Assembly (NCBI RefSeq): GCF_003591035.1
Contig: NZ_QYUO01000001.1
Span: forward strand, 2,976,001 to 3,040,000
Origin: Noviherbaspirillum saxi
GTDB taxonomy: Bacteria > Pseudomonadota > Gammaproteobacteria > Burkholderiales > Burkholderiaceae_D
DNA: 64,000 nucleotides
Direction: 5' to 3'
The translations under genes and the position numbers were made by a program. Below the pieces are notes generated by a model. The model worked only from the letters and a program-made list of their open reading frames with translations, was not told where the DNA came from and searched no databases. Positions 57,227 to 64,000 of the stretch are shown here, in pieces (position 1 is the stretch's first letter; every line of letters starts with the position of its first letter).

Positions 57227-57910
57227 TCAATGCGCATGATTCTGCCCCGTCAAAAACAACACAATCCCCACCCCCACCGCAATCAACACCACCTGCGGAA
57301 TCGTCTCCCGCAACGTTGCCCGCCGCTGCATCTGCGGCATCAAATCGCTCACCGCGATATAGATAAATCCCGAAGAAGCAAACACCAGTACATACGGAAT
57401 CCAGTCGCTCGCCCGCTCCAGCATGAAATACCCCAGCACGCCCCCCACCACCGACATCAGGCTGCACACAACGTTGTACACATAAGCACGCGTACGGGTA
57501 AATCCTGCATTGAGCAACACGATGAAGTCACCAATTTCCTGCGGAATTTCATGCGCAATGATCGCAACGCCGGTAATGATGCCCAGGCTCGGATCGGCCA
57601 GAAACGCAGCCGCGATCAGAATGCCATCGGTAAAGTTATGCAATCCATCGCCGACCAGAATCATCCATCCGGCCTTACCGGCTTCATGCGCATCATGCCC
57701 ATGTTCATGCCCATGGCCATCGCCTTCGTAATGGTGCGAGTGCCGAAGAATCGCAAACTTTTCCAGCAAAAAGAAGCCAAGCAGACCGCCCAGCAGGGTT
57801 GCAAACAGCGCGTGCGTATCGGCATGCGATTCAAACGCTTCCGGCAATGCATGCAATAGCGAAGTCGCCAGCAGGATGCCGACCGAAAGGCTGACCATGC
57901 GCTCGACCAT
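57227..57910 (-). CDS. ZIP family metal transporter with no canonical start codon for its first helix
   Basis: Membrane transporter of the ZIP family (divalent metals such as zinc). 227 residues follow the first ATG, with helix 4-5 motifs DGLHNFTDGILIAAAF and IAHEIPQEIGDFIVLLNAG. A His-rich cytoplasmic loop (RHSHHYEGDGHGHEHGHD) typical of metal sensing is present near residues 75-92. The expected first helix (IDSALLSILLATTVAGVLS) is encoded in frame upstream up to 58009 but lacks an ATG, GTG or TTG; its first codon after an AGG site is ATC. See findings. A rho-type terminator of the gene downstream lies at its 5' side. Confidence 0.88.
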   Translation of the reverse strand: MVERMVSLSVGILLATSLLHALPEAFESHADTHALFATLLGGLLGFFLLEKFAILRHSHHYEGDGHGHEHGHDAHEAGKAGWMILVGDGLHNFTDGILIAAAFLADPSLGIITGVAIIAHEIPQEIGDFIVLLNAGFTRTRAYVYNVVCSLMSVVGGVLGYFMLERASDWIPYVLVFASSGFIYIAVSDLMPQMQRRATLRETIPQVVLIAVGVGIVLFLTGQNHAH

Positions 57911-58103
57911 TTTCGACAGCAGCGCAAAGGAAAATATCGCCGCAGCGGTGATGCTGAGGACGCCAGCGACCGTGGTGGCCAGCAGAATGGAAAGCAGCGC
58001 GGAGTCGATGGTGTGCCTCGTTTAATATGCAACAAAGTTGCAAATTAAAGCATAGACCGGCCATTTCGGCAAACGGGAAAGTCAATTCGCTGCCTTTGGG
58101 ATG

Positions 58104-58131
58104 CAAAAAGCCGGCATTCAGCCGGCTTTTC
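58104..58131 (-). terminator. Intrinsic terminator after the dienelactone hydrolase gene
   Basis: On the minus strand AAAAGCCGGC pairs with GCCGGCTTTTT around TGAAT, 48 bp beyond the hydrolase stop. It also insulates the ZIP gene, which starts just downstream. Confidence 0.9.
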
Positions 58132-58178
58132 GATGGTTCGCTTAGCGGCGCGTGAACGCCACTTCCCGCCGACGACGC

Positions 58179-59063
58179 TTACGCCACGCCGTTCGCCTTG
58201 AACCAGGCAACGCAACGCTGCCAACCTTCCCTGGCATCGGCTTCCAAATAGCTTGGACGGTAATCCGCATGGAATGCGTGACCGGAATTCGGAAACACGA
58301 CAAACTCCGACTTATTCTTGCCATCGGCCAGCGCGGTCTTCATCTTTTCCACTGTATCGAGCGGAATGCCGGCATCCTTGCCGCCGTATAGGCCGAGCAC
58401 GGGCACCGTCAGGTTGGGCGCGATATCGACCGGGTGCGCAGGCGCCAAGGCGGTCTTGTCGCCGACCAGACGACCATACCAGGCAACGCCAGCCTTGACC
58501 TTGGGATTATGCGCGGAATACAGCCATGTAATCCGCCCGCCCCAGCAGAAACCGGTAATACCCAGCTTGTCGGTATTGCCGCCGTTTTCCTTCGCATAGG
58601 CGACGAGCGCATCGAGGTCGCCCATGACCTGTTCATCGGGCACCTTGGAGACGACTTCTTTCACGACTTCAGGGACGGTTGCATACGAAGCAGGATTGCC
58701 CTGGCGGACAAACAGGTCCGGTGCCAAAGCAAGATAACCCAGCTTGGCGAAGCGCCTTGCAACATCGGCGATATGCTCGTGCACGCCGAAAATTTCGGAT
58801 ACCACCAGCACCACCGGCAAGTTCGACTTGCCTTCCGGCTGTGCACGATAGACGGGAACCTTCTGGCCCTTGACCATGATGCTGACTTCGCCTGCGGTCA
58901 GGCCGGACGTGTCGGTCTTGAGCACGCTTTGCGCGGCAACCGGCATGACGGCTGCGGCAAAGCCGGTGCCTAGCGCGGTCTTGAGAAAATCGCGGCGATC
59001 GACGCCATCCGACAACGGCGTCTTGGTGACCAGGCTATCAAAATCGTCTATGAAATTTTGCAC
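58179..59063 (-). CDS. Dienelactone hydrolase family protein, exported
   Basis: A 294-residue alpha/beta hydrolase. The triad is Cys173 (GFCWGG), Asp230 (GGKDAGIP) and His262 (NSGHAFHAD), as in dienelactone hydrolases. Residues 20-45 (DRRDFLKTALGTGFAAAVMP) form a Tat-type signal (RR followed by FLK), so the enzyme is exported folded to the periplasm; the classic cytoplasmic chlorocatechol-pathway enzymes lack such a signal. Substrate is not known. No chlorocatechol genes are near, so a general carboxyl-ester or lactone role is more likely. Confidence 0.93.
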   Translation of the reverse strand: MQNFIDDFDSLVTKTPLSDGVDRRDFLKTALGTGFAAAVMPVAAQSVLKTDTSGLTAGEVSIMVKGQKVPVYRAQPEGKSNLPVVLVVSEIFGVHEHIADVARRFAKLGYLALAPDLFVRQGNPASYATVPEVVKEVVSKVPDEQVMGDLDALVAYAKENGGNTDKLGITGFCWGGRITWLYSAHNPKVKAGVAWYGRLVGDKTALAPAHPVDIAPNLTVPVLGLYGGKDAGIPLDTVEKMKTALADGKNKSEFVVFPNSGHAFHADYRPSYLEADAREGWQRCVAWFKANGVA

Positions 59064-59194
59064 AGAACATCCTCCGGAATGATGGACTTGCTTAAGTAAG
59101 GCGCTCCCGCAAATGTTCAGGAGCGGACCATGTTTTGCTTCTTCGCTTCTTCTTTAACCGCTTGCCGGATGGCGTATCGACCGAATCGACACGG

Positions 59195-61948
59195 TCAGTG
59201 CGCTTCATCCCAGTTCTTGCCAACGCCGACTTCTGCGATCAGCGGCACCTTCAGCTGCGCGACGCCGCGCATCAGTTCCGGCAGCTTGTCACGAATATAC
59301 GACAATTCCGCCTCGGGCACTTCGAGCACCAGTTCGTCATGCACCTGCATCACCATTTTGGCTTGCATCCGCTCGGCTTCCAGCCAGTCCTGCACCGCGA
59401 TCATCGACAACTTGATCAGGTCGGCGGCAGTACCCTGCATCGGTGCATTGATCGCGGCCCGTTCCGCCGCTTGGCGGCGCGGTCCGTTTGGTGAATTGAT
59501 TTCCGCCAGCCACAGCCTGCGACCGAACACGGTTTCGACAAAGCCATGCGCCTTGGCCTGGATACGCGTCTCGGCCATGTATTGCGCGACACCGGGATAG
59601 CGCTGAAAGTATTTATCGATATACATTTGCGCGGCCGAGCGCTCGATACCAAGGTTGCTCGCCAGTCCGAATGCGCTCATGCCGTAGATCAAACCGAAAT
59701 TGATGACCTTGGCATAGCGGCGCTGTTCGCTGGTGACTTCGGCCGGCGTGCTGCCGAAGATTTCTGCAGCGGTCGCGCGGTGAATATCCTCGCCTTCCGA
59801 GAAGGCGCGCAGCAGGCTGGCATCGCCCGAGATATGCGCCATGATGCGCAGCTCGATCTGCGAATAATCGGCGGATACGATCACACTACCCGGCGGCGCG
59901 ATGAAGGCTTCGCGGATACGCCGGCCTTCGGCGGTGCGCACCGGGATGTTCTGCAGATTCGGCTCATTCGACGCCAGACGCCCGGTAACAGCGACTGCCT
60001 GCGCATAATTGGTATGCACGCGGCCGCTGTTGGGGTCGACCATTTTCGGTAGCTTGTCGGTGTAGGTCGACTTCAGCTTGGACAGGCTGCGATAGTCGAG
60101 CAGGACCTTCGGCAATGGATAATTTTCGGCCAGCTTTTGCAATACTTCCTCGTCGGTCGACGGGGTACCCGATGGTGTTTTCTTCACTACCGGCAGTTGC
60201 AGCTTGTCGAAAAAGATTTCGCCTATCTGCTTCGGCGAATTCAGGTTGAAGGGCTGGCCGGCCAGTTCATAGGCCTGCTTTTCCATTTCCATCATGCGCG
60301 TGCCGAGTTCATGCGACTGCTTTGCCAGCAGTTCGGTGTCGATCAGCACGCCGTTGCGTTCGATCTTTTGCAAGACGATCGAAGTCGGCACTTCGATCTT
60401 TTCATAGACGAAGCGCAGTCCTTCGTGCTGCGCGACATGCGGCCACATCGCGTTATGCAATTGCAGCGTGATATCGGCATCTTCGGCTGCATATTCGGTG
60501 GCGCGCTCGATAGCGACCTGGTCAAAGCAGATTTGCGAAGCGCCCTTGCCGCACACTTCTTCGTAAGTGACAGTCTTGCGATTGAGATGGCGCAGCGCAA
60601 GACTGTCCATGTCATGGCTTTTGTGCGACTCGAATACATAGGATTGCAGCAGCGTATCGTGCGCGATCCCGCGCACGGTAATGCCGTAATTGCCGAAGAT
60701 GTGGCAATCGTATTTCAGGTGCTGGCCGACCTTGGGTTTGGACGGGTCTTCCAGCCACGGCTTGAGTTTCTCAAGCACCAGCTCGCGCGACAATTGAGTG
60801 GGCGCATCCTGGTAGCGGTGCGCGAGCGGAATATATGCGGCAACGCCCGGCTGGCAGCACAGCGAAATGCCGACCAGTTGCGCCTGCATGGCGTTGAGCG
60901 AAGTGGTTTCCGTATCGAAGGAAGTCAGCGCCGCTTTATCGATCGTGTCGAGCCAGTGCGCAAGGCGCTCTTCGGTACGCACGGTTTCATAATCGCTCGT
61001 CGTGACCAGCGCCGCGGAATCGAACAATCCGCCTTGCGGATCGGCCGCTTGCGATGGCGGCGCGGTCGGCTTGCCACCGGCGGTAGGATCGCCGGTCAAT
61101 TCGCGCAGCCAGGTCTTGAAACCGTAGCGCTTGAAGAATTCAATCATCGCCTCATCGTCCACCGGCATGGCGACCAGCGATTCGGGAATCGACACCATAT
61201 GCTTGGCCAGGTCGCAGTCGTGCCGGATCGTGATGAGCTTGCGCCCCATCGGCAGCCAGTCGAGCGCGCGACGCAGGTTCTCGCCGACCGCGCCGCCGAT
61301 ATTGGCCGCCTGCGCGATGATTTCATCGAGCGAACCATGTTGCGTCAACCATTTGACCGCGGTTTTCGGACCGACCTTGTCGACGCCCGGCACGTTGTCG
61401 ACGGTGTCGCCGACCAGGGTCAGGTAATCGATGATGCGCTCGGGCGGCACGCCGAATTTGGCGATCACGCCGGCACGGTCGAGCTTTTCATTGGTCATCG
61501 TATTGATTAGCGTGACATGCTCGTTGACCAGTTGCGCCATATCCTTGTCGCCGGTCGACACCACCGCTTCCAACCCATGTTCGACCGCTTGCGCGGCCAG
61601 TGTGCCGATCACGTCGTCGGCTTCCACACCGTCCACCATCAGGATGGGCCAGCCGAGTGCGCGCACCGCTTCATGGATGGGCTCGATCTGTTTTGCCAGG
61701 TCTTCGGGCATCGAGGGACGATGCGCCTTGTATTCCGGATACAAGTCGTCGCGGAAGGTCTTGCCTTTTGCATCGAATACGCAGGCCATGTATCCTGCAG
61801 CATAGTCATTGCGCAGCTTGCGCAGCATGTTGATCATGCCGTAGATCGCGCCGGTCGGCGCGCCTTCGGAATTGCGCAAGTCGGGCATGGCATGGAAGGC
61901 ACGGTACAGGTAGCTAGAACCGTCCACTAACAACAGGGTTTTATTCAT
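59195..61948 (-). CDS. polA: DNA polymerase I
   Basis: 917-residue repair and Okazaki-fragment polymerase. The N-terminal 5'-3' exonuclease begins MNKTLLLVDGSSYLYRAFH; the 3'-5' exonuclease has SFDTETTSLNAMQ (Asp/Glu ligands present, so proofreading is expected). Polymerase motifs: A DYSQIELRIMAHISGD, B RRYAKVINFGLIYGMSAFG, C QVHDELVLEV. Full length. Although the frame stays open to 62689, the start is at 61948. That ATG abuts the ATG of the divergent LOG gene (CATATG), with no intergenic base. Confidence 0.98.
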   Translation of the reverse strand: MNKTLLLVDGSSYLYRAFHAMPDLRNSEGAPTGAIYGMINMLRKLRNDYAAGYMACVFDAKGKTFRDDLYPEYKAHRPSMPEDLAKQIEPIHEAVRALGWPILMVDGVEADDVIGTLAAQAVEHGLEAVVSTGDKDMAQLVNEHVTLINTMTNEKLDRAGVIAKFGVPPERIIDYLTLVGDTVDNVPGVDKVGPKTAVKWLTQHGSLDEIIAQAANIGGAVGENLRRALDWLPMGRKLITIRHDCDLAKHMVSIPESLVAMPVDDEAMIEFFKRYGFKTWLRELTGDPTAGGKPTAPPSQAADPQGGLFDSAALVTTSDYETVRTEERLAHWLDTIDKAALTSFDTETTSLNAMQAQLVGISLCCQPGVAAYIPLAHRYQDAPTQLSRELVLEKLKPWLEDPSKPKVGQHLKYDCHIFGNYGITVRGIAHDTLLQSYVFESHKSHDMDSLALRHLNRKTVTYEEVCGKGASQICFDQVAIERATEYAAEDADITLQLHNAMWPHVAQHEGLRFVYEKIEVPTSIVLQKIERNGVLIDTELLAKQSHELGTRMMEMEKQAYELAGQPFNLNSPKQIGEIFFDKLQLPVVKKTPSGTPSTDEEVLQKLAENYPLPKVLLDYRSLSKLKSTYTDKLPKMVDPNSGRVHTNYAQAVAVTGRLASNEPNLQNIPVRTAEGRRIREAFIAPPGSVIVSADYSQIELRIMAHISGDASLLRAFSEGEDIHRATAAEIFGSTPAEVTSEQRRYAKVINFGLIYGMSAFGLASNLGIERSAAQMYIDKYFQRYPGVAQYMAETRIQAKAHGFVETVFGRRLWLAEINSPNGPRRQAAERAAINAPMQGTAADLIKLSMIAVQDWLEAERMQAKMVMQVHDELVLEVPEAELSYIRDKLPELMRGVAQLKVPLIAEVGVGKNWDEAH

Positions 61949-62686
61949 ATGGTGTCTAAGGGAAAAAACGTGCCGCGATTGCGGCAGATCGCCGACATCA
62001 GCCGCGCCACGGAAAAGAAGGCGCGCGAGTCGTGGCATATGCTCACGATTATGGCAGAGTTTATCGAGTCGACCGAACGGCTCGCGGAGTTGCGGCCGGC
62101 AGTGTCGATCTTCGGATCGGCGCGTACCAAGACTGACGATCCGGCCTACCAGAAAGCCATCGATATCGCGCGCCGCTTGTCCGACGCGGGGCTGGCCGTC
62201 ATTTCCGGCGGCGGACCGGGCATCATGGAAGCCGCCAACAAAGGAGCTTTCGAGGGCGCTTCGTCGTCGGTCGGGCTGAACATCCAGCTGCCGCGAGAAC
62301 AGAAAGGGAATGAATGGCAGGATATCTCGATCAGCTTCCGTCATTTCTTCGCGCGCAAGGTCGCTTTCGTCAAATATGCGGATGCCTATGTCGTGCTGCC
62401 CGGCGGCTTCGGCACGCTTGATGAGCTGACCGAAGTGCTGACCCTGATCCAGACCGGCACCTCGCGTCGCATACCGGTGATACTGGTCGGTACCGCATTC
62501 TGGGGCGGCCTGCTGGACTGGTTTCGCACGACCCTGCTGGCCGATGGCATGATCGAAGCCAAGGACCTGGATCTGGTACAACTGATTGACGAACCGGCAA
62601 ACGTGGTCGATGCCATCTTTGCATTTTATGAAGCGCGCGAAGATCTGCTCACGCCCGCCAGCAAGGAACCGGGCGCATATTTGTGA
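61949..62686 (+). CDS. LOG family protein (TIGR00730 type)
   Basis: A 245-residue Rossmann-like protein of the LOG (lysine decarboxylase-like) family. GGGPGIMEAANKGAFEG (about residues 90-106) and PGGFGTLDELTEVLTLIQTG contain the PGGxGTxxE signature. Some members are cytokinin riboside 5'-monophosphate phosphoribohydrolases that release nucleobases; others hydrolyse nucleotides without being named. Substrate unknown. The ATG at 61949 abuts the polA start; a GTG is at 61952 and an ATG 30 codons further. Confidence 0.9.
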   Translation: MVSKGKNVPRLRQIADISRATEKKARESWHMLTIMAEFIESTERLAELRPAVSIFGSARTKTDDPAYQKAIDIARRLSDAGLAVISGGGPGIMEAANKGAFEGASSSVGLNIQLPREQKGNEWQDISISFRHFFARKVAFVKYADAYVVLPGGFGTLDELTEVLTLIQTGTSRRIPVILVGTAFWGGLLDWFRTTLLADGMIEAKDLDLVQLIDEPANVVDAIFAFYEAREDLLTPASKEPGAYL

Positions 62687-62784
62687 CAAAGGCTGCCGAA
62701 GACCGGGGTGCGGTTTGTTAGAATGTTGCGTTGGGGCTTGAGTTTTTCGCTCTTCATCGTATTCACAACAAGATAAGCTTTGTT

Positions 62785-63225
62785 ATGCGCACATTTTTGG
62801 TCCGGTCCCTCATGGTGGCATGCGTTGCAGCTTTTGCAATGTCGCTGACGGCAAGGGCTCAGCAACCCGTCGGCAATACGCCGCCCCCTCCCGCCCTGCA
62901 ACCCCTGGACGAGGGCGAAGAGCCTGCGGTGACCATCCGCCAGCCGGACCGGCAAGGCAAGACGACGGAAAAACGTGCGCCGGGCGGCAAAGTCACCGAA
63001 ATCAAGGTGACGAGCGGCGGCAGCACCTATTACCTCAAACCCAATGATTCCTCCGGCAGCGCCTTGCCCGGCGACGGCCAAGCCAGCAGCATGCGGGCTG
63101 CGCAATGGGAAGTGCTGGAATTCGACTTCAGCCGGCCACAAGAGGCAAAAGAAGTCGAAGCCGCGCAGTCCGGACAAGCCGATCTTGCGCCCGTGCCGCC
63201 CTCACCCACACCTGCGCGGAAGTAA
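62785..63225 (+). CDS. DUF2782 family secreted protein
   Basis: A 146-residue protein of unknown function with a signal peptide ([21 protein letters not shown]), a Pro-rich linker ([16 protein letters not shown]) and a central beta-rich part ([12 protein letters not shown] and [20 protein letters not shown]) that matches DUF2782 by its GGSTYYL segment. The C terminus is Ala/Pro/Gln-rich. Often encoded next to polA and thrB in beta-proteobacteria. Start at 62785 chosen because the signal peptide begins there. Confidence 0.85.
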   Translation: MRTFLVRSLMVACVAAFAMSLTARAQQPVGNTPPPPALQPLDEGEEPAVTIRQPDRQGKTTEKRAPGGKVTEIKVTSGGSTYYLKPNDSSGSALPGDGQASSMRAAQWEVLEFDFSRPQEAKEVEAAQSGQADLAPVPPSPTPARK

Positions 63226-63266
63226 GCGCCCAGTTTTCCCGAACCCTTTCTTTTTCGATTTCGCTC

Positions 63267-64000
63267 ATGGCAGTCTTCACTCCGGTCAATCTGGATGACC
63301 TTACCGACTGGATGCACCAGTTCAAGCTTGGCAAGCCGCTCGCCATCAAAGGCATTGCCTCCGGCATTGAAAATTCCAACTTTTTCCTGACGACCGAGAC
63401 CGGCGAATTCGTCCTGACGATTTTCGAACAACTGAGTTTTGCGCAACTGCCGTTCTATCTGCATTTGATGCGCCACCTTGCCGAGCGCGGCGTGCTGGTG
63501 CCGGTACCCATTGCCAACCAGCAGGGAGAAATCATCCATACGCTGCACGGCAAGCCGGCATCCATCGTGACCAAGCTGGAAGGCGCCTCCCAGCTTGATC
63601 CCAGGCCCGTACATTGCGCGGCAGTCGGTGCGATGCTGGCCAAAATGCATATGGCCGGCGAAGACTTCGGCATTCGCCAGCCGAATCTGCGCGGGCTGGA
63701 CTGGTGGCAAGCCACCACACCGGTGGTACTGCCGTATCTGCCGGAAGACCAGCAACATCTGTTGCGCGCGGAAATCCATGCGCAGGAAGCCTTCGCCGCT
63801 TCCGCCATCTACCGGCAGTTGCCGCATGGCCCGGTCCATGCGGATCTGTTCCGCAACAATGTCATGTTTGACGGCGAACGTCTGACCGGTTTCTTCGATT
63901 TTTACTTTGCCGGCTGCGATACCTGGATCTTTGACGTGGCTGTGACGGTCAACGATTGGTGCATCGACCTTGAAACCGGTGCGCTCGACTTTGCCCGCGC
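63267..64000 (+). CDS. thrB: Homoserine kinase ThrB, partial (runs off the window)
   Basis: Begins ATG at 63267 ([19 protein letters not shown]) 41 bp after the DUF2782 gene, and about 244 codons fit before the window edge; a full protein is about 315-330 residues. It is of the aminoglycoside-phosphotransferase-fold homoserine kinase type (COG2334), not the GHMP type. Visible: [22 protein letters not shown] at residues 31-52 (quoted in part as [10 protein letters not shown]), the catalytic loop [11 protein letters not shown] and [13 protein letters not shown] for metal binding. It phosphorylates homoserine in threonine synthesis. Confidence 0.93.
   Translation, partial: MAVFTPVNLDDLTDWMHQFKLGKPLAIKGIASGIENSNFFLTTETGEFVLTIFEQLSFAQLPFYLHLMRHLAERGVLVPVPIANQQGEIIHTLHGKPASIVTKLEGASQLDPRPVHCAAVGAMLAKMHMAGEDFGIRQPNLRGLDWWQATTPVVLPYLPEDQQHLLRAEIHAQEAFAASAIYRQLPHGPVHADLFRNNVMFDGERLTGFFDFYFAGCDTWIFDVAVTVNDWCIDLETGALDFAR

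Overview
The window looks like chromosomal DNA of a betaproteobacterium of the order Burkholderiales, most likely family Oxalobacteraceae (Herminiimonas/Collimonas/Herbaspirillum-like). This is inferred from the moderately high GC content, the protein sequences and familiar gene orders (pepP-ubiH, nudJ-mnmA, queA-tgt-yajC-secDF, recG-oxyR, yggS/proC next to pilT-pilU, xseB-ispA-dxs, glcDEF). It is mostly core genome. I see no tRNA, rRNA, CRISPR array, prophage or plasmid genes.

Layout. 1-4287: pepP-ubiH, an IS630-family insertion sequence sitting exactly in the ubiH stop codon, then a 600-bp tract of structured repeats. 4288-9927: pntAB transhydrogenase, nudJ-mnmA and a YciI-like protein. 10299-12171: an iron cluster (hemP, an unknown 104-residue protein, bfd, bfr) with two Fur-box-like sites. 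12280-19022: a glutathione transferase, purB, and a redox-carrier group (cytochrome b561, two YceI proteins, a MarR regulator, cytochrome c', an LprI-like protein, a second cytochrome b). 19023-25156: repeats, then the secF-secD-yajC-tgt-queA operon on the minus strand. 25342-28503: recG and oxyR with both redox cysteines. 28696-33154: ugpBAEC glycerol-3-phosphate ABC importer. 33351-39029: ubiA, a DUF883 protein, yggS-proC, pilT-pilU-gpx. 39416-43149: a secreted lipase with a miniature lipase-chaperone-like partner, LrgAB-like proteins and a glyoxalase-fold protein. 43190-49482: glcDEF glycolate oxidase, a LysR regulator and a second FAD-linked D-hydroxyacid dehydrogenase. 49616-64000: cobalamin adenosyltransferase, xseB-ispA-dxs, a Rieske oxygenase, an EamA transporter, a rhodanese, a ZIP transporter, a dienelactone hydrolase, polA, a LOG-family protein, a DUF2782 protein and the start of thrB.

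The least ordinary material is non-coding. A family of composite intergenic elements (three full copies at about 3709-3944, 4046-4277 and 50311-50560, and one truncated copy at 57116-57205) carries a well-conserved apical hairpin on 24-bp stems. The stem sequence differs strongly between copies, yet both arms match perfectly within each copy. All four lie between convergent genes, and in all four the same end of the element lies about 10-30 bp beyond a stop codon. Smaller repeat families are also present: short CCTTCCCC/GGGGAAGG palindromes, a dRS3-like pair, a 184-bp element with terminal inverted repeats and a 160-bp foldback that runs into lrgA.

Limits: everything was read by eye. Family calls rest on recognised motifs and gene order. 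No database search, alignment or folding was run, and start codons were chosen from ribosome-binding sites and conserved N termini.
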